Source: JANLUX01 sp031366005
GTDB taxonomy: Bacteria; Bacteroidota; Bacteroidia; AKYH767-A; OLB10
Assembly (NCBI GenBank): GCA_031366005.1
Contig: JANLZB010000094.1
Location: forward strand, 1 to 64,000
DNA length: 64,000 nt
Reading direction: 5' to 3'
Each line of letters begins with the position of its first letter. Positions within the stretch are counted from its first letter, which is position 1. Below the pieces are notes generated by a model. That model searched no databases. It worked only from the letters and a program-made list of their open reading frames with translations, and was not told where the DNA came from. The position numbers and the translations under genes are program-made. Positions 1 to 8,483 of this stretch are shown here, piece after piece.

Positions 1-2
1 AA

Positions 3-389
3 ATTCTCTTTGCAATCAAAGAGAATAAAATCGTAAAAACTAATCCTGGGAACATTGAGAATGCTTTTGCAATTCCTTTAGAGAATGATACCTTTAGCCT
101 TATTGCCAATTACAAAGACCCTTTCTTATCTTCAGGCAATAATAAGGGATCTGTTAGAAAAAGCATTATTTCGCATAATTCTTCGAGCAGAACTAAATGG
201 CCATCCATAGTTTTTGGAGGGGTGATAAAGAAAAGTACAACAAAGAAAAAATTAGCTCTTTTGAAGATTAACGAGAAGAGTTATATCTTGAAGGAAAGGG
301 ATACTATTCAGGGAATCAAAGTGATTTCCTTTAACAATGATTCAATTGGAATATTGTTGAATGGTGCAAAGAAATTCATCAGAAGGTAG
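3..389 (+). CDS. C-terminal fragment of a GspC/PilP-like secretion protein (5' end outside window)
   Basis: An open frame enters from the left edge and stops with TAG at 387-389, giving 128 residues without the start. The last third reads as a compact beta-rich domain with phrases such as ALLKINEKSYILKERDTIQG and IKVISFNNDSIGILLNG. That rhythm (nothing-or-hydrophobic strand, 'GDTI.GIKV', 'I..D.I.I..NG') is typical of the periplasmic homology region of type II secretion GspC or type IV pilus PilP proteins. The remaining sequence is Ser/Lys-rich and looks like a linker. The family call rests on pattern only. The gene lies outside the mobile element that follows, so it is probably host chromosome. 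Confidence 0.4.
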   Translation: MLFAIKENKIVKTNPGNIENAFAIPLENDTFSLIANYKDPFLSSGNNKGSVRKSIISHNSSSRTKWPSIVFGGVIKKSTTKKKLALLKINEKSYILKERDTIQGIKVISFNNDSIGILLNGAKKFIRR

Positions 390-592
390 ATTGATTCTGT
401 AACGGCTTTTAACGTATGTTAAAGTATGTAGTGGTGCAGTGGATGTTTCTCTTATTGACGTGACACAACGAGCGCACAACTTAATTAAAATAAAAATTTC
501 AATCTATTTCACTTTCTTAAGTGGTTCACATACTCATTACTAAAGTATAATGAATGTCAAGTTCGATAGTTGTGAAGAATTGGTGCCACTCA

Positions 593-843
593 GGCAACAA
601 AATCGATTTTTTCTGGATTTGAGGTTTTATATGTCATAGGCTTGCCAGCTTTTGATTTCACAAATAACTTGCTTGAAAATACGTACAATAAACAAGTATA
701 ATTGCTTATTGACTTGACAAAGCCCACGCATTAGGTCTTAAAAAATAAAATTTTTTATGATTAAGAAATTACATACTACTGACGTATGTATAACCCGCTT
801 GATTTTCAGTTATTTATAGAACTTCGGCAACAGATAGGCAACA
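593..843 (+). repeat. Left GGCAACA motif cluster (candidate integrase/excisionase arm sites)
   Basis: GGCAACA occurs at 593-599, 826-832 and 837-843; the last two starts are 11 bp apart. The same heptamer pair with the same 11-bp spacing occurs next to the integrase operon at 6837 and 6848. Matching short repeats at both ends of an integrated element are typical of arm-type sites bound by a tyrosine integrase or its directionality factor. Binding itself is inferred. Confidence 0.4.
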
Positions 844-1129
844 AAAGCAGATAAAAGCAAATAAAAGTAAGTTCACTAAATTTTAGAATTGATATTTGAA
901 GTAGTGTTGGGTTTCTATGCAATGTAAGGATATACTTAGTGCCTTTTAAATAATTAACTATTTGATTACCCGGCATAGGATCAGAGGAAAAAATTCAAAA
1001 TAGGGGGTACGGTGGCGCTAAAACCGGTTTCGGATTAGGTTTGTAAGGGGGTGTTGCATAGCACTAAGAGAGTTGACAGAGAGCAAGCAAAATTTTTTTT
1101 AAAAAAAATTTTATAATTAAAAATTAGAG

Positions 1130-1450
1130 TTTGCACTTTGCAGAATTTGCATCTTTGCACTATATGATTTGCAGGTTAATGATTTCAGTTGAATCTTTTT
1201 AAGTTAACTATAAATTGAAACTATCTTGTTGGTGGAGTACCGCTGCCGCTGTATCTGCTCTAAAATCAAAAATATTAATTATAAATGACAACGAAAGTAA
1301 AATGACTGTAAATCTACACCAGTTACATTGTAATACCCAGATACTCCCGATCCATAAGTAACTCTGGTTGGACAGAAAAATACAAACATGGGATTTGGTT
1401 ATACTGCATAGTTTTTTCGGAACTAAAATGCAAAGTCTGCAAACTGCAAA
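1130..1450. repeat. Opposed TTTGCA hexamer clusters beside the primase gene
   Basis: TTTGCA appears five times within 1130-1173 (1130, 1137, 1146, 1154, 1168). Its complement TGCAAA appears three times within 1429-1450 (1429, 1438, 1445), just downstream of the primase/helicase stop codon. Spacings are 6 to 14 bp. Two readings are possible: iterons or an origin used by the element's primase, or overlapping Bacteroidota promoters, since CATCTTTGCA resembles the TAnnTTTG -7 box. No forward gene starts downstream to use such a promoter. Confidence 0.35.
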
Positions 1451-1460
1451 CAAAGGATAA

Positions 1461-3848
1461 TTATTGGTTGACTTTCCTGTAAGTTCCTCCTTTAACTCGA
1501 ATGAGATGATGAGGAATAAGAGGTGGTAAAATATTATGGTCAATAGTACTTGCTGACAGTTTAAATTTTTTTCCGACTTCTATCGCTTGTTGTCTTGTAA
1601 ACTCGTTAGGTAATGCTTCGAAAAATTTTAGTTTATCGTTTCCGCCTTTAAAATTTAGGTTATGATCTTGCTTAGGTAAATTATTAAACATAAGCAAACT
1701 GTGTTGTAAGTAAATTTTACCAAGCTCAATTGCTGAATTAAAATCTTCATCGGAGCAGAAAACCTCATGGATACTATTAATGGATTCACATTTTCGCAAT
1801 GCGGAAAAAATCATACACATACGAAATACTATTAATCCTAAACGAAATACTATTCCTGATGCTTCTTCTGAAGTAAATATTTTCACGTTATCAAGCATGA
1901 CCTTAAAAGTTGTATTAAGCGTGTTCCATTGGTCATCATTTAACTGAATATTCGTTTGCTCTTGTTCAAGGAATTTGTGGTACTCCATTAACTTATCTGC
2001 AAGCGAATCAAAGTGATCATTATAAACAATTGGGTTTGCCTTTGGAGATGGGTCGTTCCAAACAAGGTCAGTTTTAAAAGCATAAAAAAGAAACCGAGTA
2101 AACAAACCATCCTCTGCCGAAGAAATGAGCCGGGGTACTTGGGCTGGTGTGCCTGTCATTGCCACTGCGATTTGAGTATCATCAACCTCTATATATTCAT
2201 TATTGGTTTTGCGCGTAAAGGAAATTTTTTCATGATGAAATGCTGCTCGTAAGACAGGCGAGTAGTCTCCCCATTCTTGCTTTTTAACACCACTCATAGT
2301 ATCTGCTTCGCTTTCGCAAATTATTGCTTTTCCATCGTTCTGAAACAGGTGATCAACCATTCTTGCATGACTACAATCTGCGGGCACAAACAAGATTTGG
2401 AATGGAGGTTCAACTGGCATTTCAGGCTTAATATCATTTTTCTTTAGTTTCTTAATTACGGCTTTATATTCCTCCATTTCTTCCTCGAACTCTTTTTTTA
2501 ATTTTCTGCTATTAACTAATATATAGTGGTGCAGTTTATCCGCTAATTTCTTAGCATGTTTTAGAACGCCTTTGCCGCTTGCAGGCGGTGCGATTGTAAA
2601 TGTGTAGAGCTGCGGATGCACACGTTCCTGAAAATAAACCCCTGTAACTTTAGGGAGACATCCGCTTATTATTGCTAAGGCAGCTGTGAAGAATACGTCA
2701 CGCTTACGTGGATCGGTAAATACACGAGCGCCTTCTTTAAATATAAATGGTAATGCATTATATATTTTTTCAGGAATAACAGGAGTTGATTTTAAATAAT
2801 CCTCCGAAGTCAGATGGTCTTCGGTATTGAGCGATTTTTCGGTGACTTGTTTTAAAGCCTTGTCAATTAAGCTTTGAAAATCTTCTTTTGAAAAACCCTG
2901 CTTGAAAAAATCACTAATGTCTTTGCCATTCTTCATTTCAGGCAAAGTAATCTGATGAACATTATGTTGAGCAGAAAGCTTTTCCGATTGCTTTAAACCA
3001 GTTACATCGTTATCATATAAAATAATAATATTCGCAAATCTTTTTTTTAATGCATTAATCTCATCAGCGTTAATAGTCGCGGTTTCGCTATTAGGAGAAA
3101 TTGGGTGATAACCGTGAGCATTTAAGCTGAGGCAATCTTTCTCACCCCCAACTATAAACAATAGATTACCTTTTTCGGGGAGTTGTTCTAATCCGAATAT
3201 AAACCCTGGAGTCTTAGTACCAAGATGCTGAAAACGATATTTATTATCATAGGGTTTATAGATTTTAGCCCATTCATTTTGAGCATAAGCGAAAATTAAT
3301 TTATCAGCACTACTTCTAATTGTGTATTTTTTGTTTGCATTACTTATAGCGGTATAACTTTCAACAGCACGTACATTGAAGAGCTGAAGTTGCTCGTAAG
3401 CGATGTTATATTGTTTCCAAAAATCTAATTCTTGTTGGTTGAATGGACGATATTTGTAGGAGCTATCTCCATGACTCACTTCTATGAGTTCAGGATTTTG
3501 AGATGTAGAAGCATTGTTCTTAGGTGGTTCGTTATCAATGTTAAGGTTGAAATCCTGATTTATTTTCCTCAACGCTGCTGGAAAATCCAGTTTAAAAAGC
3601 TGCATGACCAATTCAAAACAATTGCCTTTATGATCCGTTGCAAAATCTTTGTAAAGCCATTCTTTTGAGGTTGGTGATGGGTAAATATTGAAACTTGGTG
3701 TTTTTTGTTTTTTTGGTAACAGAAATGGATTAGTAATTGATTGTCCCTTCTTCAATTTTTTACCGTAATTGTGATACGGCTGTAAGTAGAAGTTTAAAAT
3801 TTCATAAGAGGAAAGTTTAAAGAGAATAGCTTCTTTAGTAACAGACAT
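1461..3848 (-). CDS. Mobile-element primase/helicase (TOPRIM plus DUF3987)
   Basis: The 795-residue protein has three parts. Residues about 25-105 look like a CHC2-type primase N-domain (TPSFNIYP, KDFATDHKGNCFELV) that lacks the usual zinc cysteines. Residues about 230-310 form a TOPRIM fold with GGEKD near 234 and DND near 279 as metal-binding acidic motifs. Residues about 365-700 match DUF3987, with a Walker A loop APPASGKG near 420 and a likely Walker B CESEAD near 511. Such proteins prime and unwind DNA during replication of integrative elements in Bacteroidota. It is the last gene of the element's minus-strand block, 5 nt after the HTH gene, so the two are probably cotranscribed. Confidence 0.8.
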   Translation of the reverse strand: MSVTKEAILFKLSSYEILNFYLQPYHNYGKKLKKGQSITNPFLLPKKQKTPSFNIYPSPTSKEWLYKDFATDHKGNCFELVMQLFKLDFPAALRKINQDFNLNIDNEPPKNNASTSQNPELIEVSHGDSSYKYRPFNQQELDFWKQYNIAYEQLQLFNVRAVESYTAISNANKKYTIRSSADKLIFAYAQNEWAKIYKPYDNKYRFQHLGTKTPGFIFGLEQLPEKGNLLFIVGGEKDCLSLNAHGYHPISPNSETATINADEINALKKRFANIIILYDNDVTGLKQSEKLSAQHNVHQITLPEMKNGKDISDFFKQGFSKEDFQSLIDKALKQVTEKSLNTEDHLTSEDYLKSTPVIPEKIYNALPFIFKEGARVFTDPRKRDVFFTAALAIISGCLPKVTGVYFQERVHPQLYTFTIAPPASGKGVLKHAKKLADKLHHYILVNSRKLKKEFEEEMEEYKAVIKKLKKNDIKPEMPVEPPFQILFVPADCSHARMVDHLFQNDGKAIICESEADTMSGVKKQEWGDYSPVLRAAFHHEKISFTRKTNNEYIEVDDTQIAVAMTGTPAQVPRLISSAEDGLFTRFLFYAFKTDLVWNDPSPKANPIVYNDHFDSLADKLMEYHKFLEQEQTNIQLNDDQWNTLNTTFKVMLDNVKIFTSEEASGIVFRLGLIVFRMCMIFSALRKCESINSIHEVFCSDEDFNSAIELGKIYLQHSLLMFNNLPKQDHNLNFKGGNDKLKFFEALPNEFTRQQAIEVGKKFKLSASTIDHNILPPLIPHHLIRVKGGTYRKVNQ

Positions 3849-3853
3849 ACAAA

Positions 3854-4156
3854 TCAGTTATTTCTTTTATTGCGGATAAGGTAATCTGATGCCTTTGAAT
3901 CAATTTCATTACTAGTAACAATTGGGTTTTGCAATAGAAATTGATCTAATTTTTCCCTCTCAAAATAAATTTTTTTTCCTGCTGGTCGCGAGAATGCAAT
4001 TTTGTTTTGACTTGTCAATTTGTACAGGGCTGATTCGCTTAATCCTGTATAAATACTTGCTTCTCTAAAACTGAGAACTTTTTTTTGAAGCAAAGTCTGG
4101 TTGGAAAGTAGAATCCGGATAGCATTTAGTTCCTGAATTATTGTTTTTATTAGCAT
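3854..4156 (-). CDS. HTH DNA-binding protein (excisionase-like)
   Basis: This 100-residue protein carries one winged MerR/HTH_17-type domain at about 28-75: LSFREASIYTGLSESALYKL is the helix-turn-helix, followed by a wing (FSRPAGKKIYFEREKLDQFL). An N-terminal amphipathic helix may mediate dimerisation. Proteins of this size and fold beside integrases usually act as excisionases or as regulators of the replication gene. It precedes the primase/helicase by 5 nt. The 106-nt gap upstream separates it from the unknown 337-residue gene and could hold its promoter. Confidence 0.7.
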   Translation of the reverse strand: MLIKTIIQELNAIRILLSNQTLLQKKVLSFREASIYTGLSESALYKLTSQNKIAFSRPAGKKIYFEREKLDQFLLQNPIVTSNEIDSKASDYLIRNKRNN

Positions 4157-4262
4157 GTTTTTGCACTTTTTGACAATACAAAAACACGGTTTTTCTAAAA
4201 TATTAAGTAGGGAAAAATGGAAAAAATGTTGTGGCTACATTTTTCCCTTGATTTCAATCTAA

Positions 4263-5276
4263 TTAATAAGCCTCATCTAAATTATTCTTAGCCTGTTGTT
4301 TCTCGTACTTTATTTTGTTTCGCAGTTTCTTTTTTATTAGGTCAGTAACTGCTTTATCACTATCATCCTTTTTCATTGTAAGTAGCTGAGCGAGAATCAT
4401 CATTCTACCTATTAAGAGATATCGATTATTATAAGAATATTTTGTTCTTAATTCTATAAAAGTCTGTTTCCAGTTCTCATTTTCTGTTACATACATTTCA
4501 ATTGCAGGCTGAAAAAGATGTTTGCGTAAGTAATCCCAAAGAGTATTTGCATAATAGGCCTGGGATTTCTGTTCTTCATTTTTATAACCCATTAAATAAA
4601 GTGATTTAGAAAAGCCATTCTTTAAAAAGCCATAAGAAATTTTGGCGCGCTCATACTCGGTACAGGTTTTATAGTTTTGCAGTATACTTTCTAAAATCTT
4701 CATAGCAATGTGTCCTTTATATTTTTTAGTTACAATAGGACCATAAGCAATTCTTTCTTTTTTTTCATTCTCTTTTAGACCTTTATATTCTAGTGTTAAC
4801 CCTTCAAGTGATTTATTATACAGCGAAAATTCTTCAAGAAGTTCCATAACTTCAACAAATTCATTAGACTTCTCATGTTGTTCTTTTTGAAATTGGATTA
4901 TGTATGATAAATTACAAGCTGCAAATACCATTGAAAGAAATGCATAGGTTAAGTCACCATAATAAATTTTCGGTATTTCAAATTCCTGAAAAATTGAAAT
5001 CAGATTTTGATATTCTGATTTAGGTAAATAAAAATATTTTAATTTTCCGACAACACCTTCTTTGGTAAATTTACCTTCGGGAGTAAGATTAACGATAGGA
5101 ATGTCAACCATTAGAGAACGATTCATAGAATTTTCCTCTGGAGCAATAAATTCAACGGAAGCGTCTGACTCTACAAAATAGGAAAATCGTCTTAAAGCAT
5201 CCTTTTTAATTTTTTTATTGATGTCACTTTGCGTAGGTTTTACCCTGATAGTTTTTTTCTTTTTATTCATGATCAA
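4263..5276 (-). CDS. Unknown mobile-element protein, translationally coupled to the integrase
   Basis: I do not recognise this 337-residue protein. It is Lys/Glu-rich and mostly helical, begins with a basic stretch (KKKKTIRVKPTQ), and shows no catalytic motif, signal peptide or membrane segment. Its ATG overlaps the integrase stop by 4 nt (ATGA), so it is probably translated by coupling from the integrase mRNA. A second ATG two codons downstream is an equally plausible start. The position suggests an accessory recombination or maintenance role, but that is inferred only from the neighbour. Confidence 0.6.
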   Translation of the reverse strand: MIMNKKKKTIRVKPTQSDINKKIKKDALRRFSYFVESDASVEFIAPEENSMNRSLMVDIPIVNLTPEGKFTKEGVVGKLKYFYLPKSEYQNLISIFQEFEIPKIYYGDLTYAFLSMVFAACNLSYIIQFQKEQHEKSNEFVEVMELLEEFSLYNKSLEGLTLEYKGLKENEKKERIAYGPIVTKKYKGHIAMKILESILQNYKTCTEYERAKISYGFLKNGFSKSLYLMGYKNEEQKSQAYYANTLWDYLRKHLFQPAIEMYVTENENWKQTFIELRTKYSYNNRYLLIGRMMILAQLLTMKKDDSDKAVTDLIKKKLRNKIKYEKQQAKNNLDEAY

Positions 5277-6379
5277 AACTGCAACCGAATTTTATTCGCG
5301 GCATCCTGTTTCTTTTGGTCAATGATTTTCGCGTAAATCTGAGTCGTTTTCAAATCTTTATGACCTAACATTTTTGAGACAGTATAAATATCAGTCCCCA
5401 ATGTTAATAACAATGTGGCATAACTGTGACGCGCACAATGAAAAGTGATACTTTTTGTAATTCCTGCACGCATCATCCACTGTTGAAGTTTTACATTGTG
5501 CCACGCTGAATATTTTAATCCAATGAAAACTCTTTGATCATTTAAAGTTCTTTCTCCCAACAGACTTAATGCTTGCTCAGAAATAGGCAACGTCTCGGTC
5601 TCCTTTGTTTTTTTCTGCCTGAACCGTATGTAATTTCCTAACTCTTTTGATTGTTGAACTTCCATCCAGGTTAGCTTCTGAATGTCCGACCAGCGTAACC
5701 CAGTTAGTGCGCTAAATAGGAAAGCTTTTTTTAATTGTTGATTTTCACATTCTGTTTTTGCCGCAGATTGCAATTCATCATAAGTTAAAAACTCCCGTTG
5801 CGGATCACCAGCTTTAATGCTGTCAACTTCATCACAAGGGTTTTTGCCTATTATTCCTTCCCGCTGCGCTTCACGCAATGCGGCTCTGATTTTATTGTTA
5901 TAAGAATGTTGAGAGTTTTGCGCAAGCGGTTTTTTAGCTGGTGTTTTAGCGTCATGTTCGAGATAATATTTAAAATCTTCTAACCATTTTTTATTAATTT
6001 GGGCGAAGGTCACATCCATCTTTTCAAAATTTTTTAAGTGCTTTAAAGCACAATCCCAATTATCATAATTTCCTTTGCTGCTTTTCTTTTTTTGTGCTAA
6101 ATACTCAACGTATCGAATAAAGCTGCCTTTCTGTTTGGTTTGATCCTGAAAATTGTAAAGCCCATTTTGAATTTCTAAATGTCGTTTACTTCTAATCGCC
6201 TCAGCCAAACTAAGGTTTGATTTGTTCTGTTCTTTTTCTTCTTTTGATAAGGTCCCCTTCTTTGGCTCAGGAGCCAAGTACAATTGAAGATATTCGTACT
6301 GCCGTTTGCCGTTGGCATAGTAATCAAGATATAAGCTAATCTTGTCTCCTTTAAGCCTTTGTCGTAGAGTAACAGTCAT
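5273..6379 (-). CDS. Tyrosine recombinase/integrase of the Bacteroidota mobile-element type
   Basis: The 368-residue protein has an N-terminal arm-binding domain (about 1-80), a SAM-like core-binding domain (about 85-180) and a C-terminal catalytic domain. Visible catalytic residues are R229 (TGLRWSD), a Lys in the 256-259 KKTK turn, H314 and R317 (FHCARH), H340 (LGHKD) and the nucleophile Y349 (TQIYA). All catalytic positions are present, so it should be active. It would integrate and excise the surrounding element, probably at the 3' end of mnmE 570 bp away. It lies 7 nt after the zinc-finger/HTH gene and overlaps the next gene by 4 nt. Confidence 0.9.
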   Translation of the reverse strand: MTVTLRQRLKGDKISLYLDYYANGKRQYEYLQLYLAPEPKKGTLSKEEKEQNKSNLSLAEAIRSKRHLEIQNGLYNFQDQTKQKGSFIRYVEYLAQKKKSSKGNYDNWDCALKHLKNFEKMDVTFAQINKKWLEDFKYYLEHDAKTPAKKPLAQNSQHSYNNKIRAALREAQREGIIGKNPCDEVDSIKAGDPQREFLTYDELQSAAKTECENQQLKKAFLFSALTGLRWSDIQKLTWMEVQQSKELGNYIRFRQKKTKETETLPISEQALSLLGERTLNDQRVFIGLKYSAWHNVKLQQWMMRAGITKSITFHCARHSYATLLLTLGTDIYTVSKMLGHKDLKTTQIYAKIIDQKKQDAANKIRLQF

Positions 6380-6386
6380 TTTAATT

Positions 6387-6821
6387 TTATTTAAATAAAT
6401 TATTTATTCCTTTTCTGGATATAATTGTACGGCTTCCTAATTTGGCAGCCTTAATACTTCCGGCATCAATCATTCTGTAGATTGTCCATCTGCTTGCGCC
6501 TATTAATTGGCAGGTCTCTTTAATGCTGAGAAATTCTTTTTGATTAACAATTGGATTAAACGGTCTTAAGTGATTATCCTTCTCAATTGCCTCTTCAATT
6601 TTTATAGTCTTTATTCGTGCCTTGTATGCACTTCTTGCACAATTATGTGAACAAAATTGAGTAACAGTTGTCTTAGCAATAAAACTCATATTGCAGTATT
6701 GACAAGTTTTTTCCAAACGTATTTTGCTACTCATTTGTTGGTATCTGTAGTTACTTGTTGCAGAGTGTTGCTGCATGTTGCATAATTTCTCCTTTTCTGT
6801 TTTTTTGTTGCCCAGAAACAC
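6387..6821 (-). CDS. Zinc-finger plus HTH regulator of the mobile element
   Basis: This 144-residue protein pairs a treble-clef-like C4 zinc knuckle at about 40-62 (CQYC, then FCSHNC) with a MerR/HTH_17-type domain at about 98-143 (LSIKETCQLIGASRWTIYRM, wing KLGSRTIISRKGI). This architecture is common just upstream of Bacteroidota integrases and probably controls excision or integrase expression. It is the first gene of the block. GGCAACA repeats at 6837-6885 lie 16 to 64 bp upstream, a good operator position. Internal Met codons in the first 30 residues (including MQQHSATSN and MSSKIRLEK) leave the exact start open. Confidence 0.65.
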   Translation of the reverse strand: MFLGNKKTEKEKLCNMQQHSATSNYRYQQMSSKIRLEKTCQYCNMSFIAKTTVTQFCSHNCARSAYKARIKTIKIEEAIEKDNHLRPFNPIVNQKEFLSIKETCQLIGASRWTIYRMIDAGSIKAAKLGSRTIISRKGINNLFK

Positions 6822-6836
6822 TAATTATGATACATT

Positions 6837-6885
6837 GGCAACATTGTGGCAACAAATATGTGCTAAAAAAAGTAAAAAGGCAACA
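6837..6885 (+). repeat. Right GGCAACA motif cluster
   Basis: GGCAACA occurs at 6837-6843, 6848-6854 and 6879-6885, between the zinc-finger/HTH gene and the mnmE stop. The first two are 11 bp apart, as at 826/837. The site could serve as an arm-type integrase site, as an operator for the operon that starts at 6821, or both. Confidence 0.45.
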
Positions 6886-6952
6886 AATAAGAATCAAATA
6901 AATATCAACAAGTTAATGAAAAACAACTAAATATATAAAAAATGAAAACAAC

Positions 6953-8353
6953 TTACTTTCCGATACAAAATTTTGAAAAGATATTCGCAAGCAAATCATC
7001 TGTATAAATCTCACCTGTTATTTCTCCTAAATATTGCAACGCAAACCTTATTTCAAAAGCCAGCAGATCTGTTGTCAGATTATTTTTTATCCCATCAACC
7101 ACTTTCTGCAATGCTTCTTCAGCATTAAATAATGCAGCTGCGTGGCGCGAATTACTCACTATTGTTTCTCCGCTATCAATCTTACCTGTATTAACAAAAC
7201 TCAATAGCTTTTCTGTCAACTCATCAAGATGTAAGTATGTTTTAGCAGATAAAAAAATAATGTGTTCCAAACCGCGATAAGCTATCAGTATTGATTCATC
7301 ACGTATTGCATCAATCTTATTAACTACGGGAATAATCATCACCTGCGCATTATCAAGTCCTGATTTTATTTCATCCATCTCTGATTGAAATTTTTCAATG
7401 CTTGTTTCATTTGCATCAATCATGTAAATGATAATGCTTGCCTGTTTAATCTGCTCGAAAGTTTTTCTAACACCTATAATTTCAATTTCATCTTTCGAAT
7501 GTCGTATGCCAGCAGTATCAATAAAGCGGAATCGTATTCCGTTCAGCACCATCTCATCTTCAATTACATCACGTGTGGTGCCTGCAATGGGTGAAACAAT
7601 TGCTTTCTCGTCATTCAGCAATGCATTTAATAAAGTTGATTTGCCCACGTTCGGTTTTCCTGCAATCACTACAGGAATTCCATTTTTCATTGCATTGCCT
7701 GTGATAAAAGACGATCGCAATTTTTTTATGATAGATAAAAGTTCAGTTACTAAAGATGTTAGTTTGGTACGATCTGCGAAAGCAACATCCTCCTCTGCAA
7801 AATCCAATTCCAGTTCAATTAATGAAGCAAAGTCTATCAACTGTTTTCTTAATTCTTTAATTTGATTGCTGAAACCTCCACGCATTTGTTGCAAAGCCAA
7901 ACGGTGAGCGCTTGCTGAGGTGGAAGCAATTAAATCAGCCACTGCTTCTGCTTGTGCAAGGTCAAGCTTGCCATTTAAAAATGCGCGCAAAGTAAATTCG
8001 CCCGGTTCAGCAAGCCGTGTTCCGCATTTAATTAATAAGTCAAGTATTTGCTGTTGTATAAAAGTTGATCCATGACAATTTATTTCCACTGTATCATCAC
8101 CGGTATAGGAATGTGGATTTTTAAAAACCGCACAAAGCACCTCATCAATTATTTTATCACCATCCGTTAAATATCCAAAATGAATAGTGTGTGTTTTCAG
8201 CAATGAAAAATTTTTCTCTTTACCCTTTTTATCCCTGAAAAGGGAATTCATTATTTCAAAAGTTTTTTTACCGCTTAAGCGGATAATGGCAATCGCACCT
8301 ATACCGCCTGCTGTTGCCAATGCTGTTATTGTATCCTGTTGATCAACTTTCAC
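6953..8353 (-). CDS. mnmE: tRNA uridine-5-carboxymethylaminomethyl modification GTPase MnmE
   Basis: MnmE works with MnmG to modify the wobble uridine of tRNAs reading NNA/NNG codons. The 466-residue protein has the N-terminal folate-binding domain (DTITALATAGGIGAIAIIRL), a helical domain, and an embedded G domain with GKPNVGKS (232-239), GTTRD, DTAG (279-282) and NKID (345-348). It ends in the invariant C-terminal CIGK whose Cys is catalytic. Length and termini are complete, so the adjoining mobile element has not truncated it, although its 3' end is a likely attachment site. It is divergent from sucD. Confidence 0.97.
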   Translation of the reverse strand: MKVDQQDTITALATAGGIGAIAIIRLSGKKTFEIMNSLFRDKKGKEKNFSLLKTHTIHFGYLTDGDKIIDEVLCAVFKNPHSYTGDDTVEINCHGSTFIQQQILDLLIKCGTRLAEPGEFTLRAFLNGKLDLAQAEAVADLIASTSASAHRLALQQMRGGFSNQIKELRKQLIDFASLIELELDFAEEDVAFADRTKLTSLVTELLSIIKKLRSSFITGNAMKNGIPVVIAGKPNVGKSTLLNALLNDEKAIVSPIAGTTRDVIEDEMVLNGIRFRFIDTAGIRHSKDEIEIIGVRKTFEQIKQASIIIYMIDANETSIEKFQSEMDEIKSGLDNAQVMIIPVVNKIDAIRDESILIAYRGLEHIIFLSAKTYLHLDELTEKLLSFVNTGKIDSGETIVSNSRHAAALFNAEEALQKVVDGIKNNLTTDLLAFEIRFALQYLGEITGEIYTDDLLANIFSKFCIGK

Positions 8354-8452
8354 ACGGCAAACTTACTGTATCATCTTCAATGCAATAGTTACAATAAAAG
8401 CTTATTGGAAATTGAATTACTTTAGCGCACCGTTTTGCAGTGAACGCAGCCC

Positions 8453-8479
8453 GTAAACTGTAAACCGTAAACTGTAAAC
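8453..8479 (+). repeat. GTAAACTGTAAAC short direct-repeat tract
   Basis: Two tandem 14-bp copies of a GTAAACTGTAAACC-like word end 4 bp before the sucD ATG. The same vocabulary (TAAACTG, TGCAAAC) recurs at 15548-15563 and as a long inverted repeat at 47291-47355, so this is a dispersed genomic repeat and not a private operator. Here it forms most of the sucD 5' leader. Confidence 0.55.
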
Positions 8480-8483
8480 ATAT

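Larger units (their letters stand above)
390..1460. other. Long non-coding left flank of the integrated element
   Basis: About 1.07 kb carries no convincing gene; the only longer open frames lack recognisable protein character. It holds three GGCAACA motifs (593-599, 826-832, 837-843) that recur at the other end of the element. It also holds an A/T run with a short inverted repeat near 1090-1112, and two clusters of TTTGCA hexamers in opposite orientation (1130-1173 and 1429-1450). This is the layout expected of an element end carrying recombination and perhaps replication or control sites. No exact direct repeat matching the mnmE 3' end was found here by eye. Confidence 0.5.
593..6952 (-). 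mobile_element. Small integrative element next to the mnmE 3' end
   Basis: Five minus-strand genes (zinc-finger/HTH protein, tyrosine integrase, unknown protein, HTH excisionase-like protein, primase/helicase) form a self-contained block between a secretion-like gene and mnmE. Shared GGCAACA motifs mark both ends. There are no conjugation, relaxase or capsid genes, so it is either mobilised by helpers or satellite-like. The 3' end of mnmE (trmE/thdF) is an established attachment site for Salmonella genomic island 1 and relatives, which fits the position. Exact borders are not resolved; the limits given are the outermost GGCAACA motif and the mnmE stop. Confidence 0.6.

Noticed and set aside
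390..1460. attL copy of the mnmE 3' end
   Set aside because: I searched by eye for the terminal mnmE words (ATACAAAATTTTG, TTACTTTCC) and found no convincing direct repeat, so I do not mark a core att site.
1208..1543. Minus-strand 111-residue frame at the left end of the element
   Set aside because: It overlaps the primase 3' end, is hydrophobic without clear domains, and has no coding-like features.
7428..7865. 145-residue plus-strand frame inside mnmE
   Set aside because: It lies antisense to the MnmE G domain and shows the Ser/Ile-rich bias of antisense translation.
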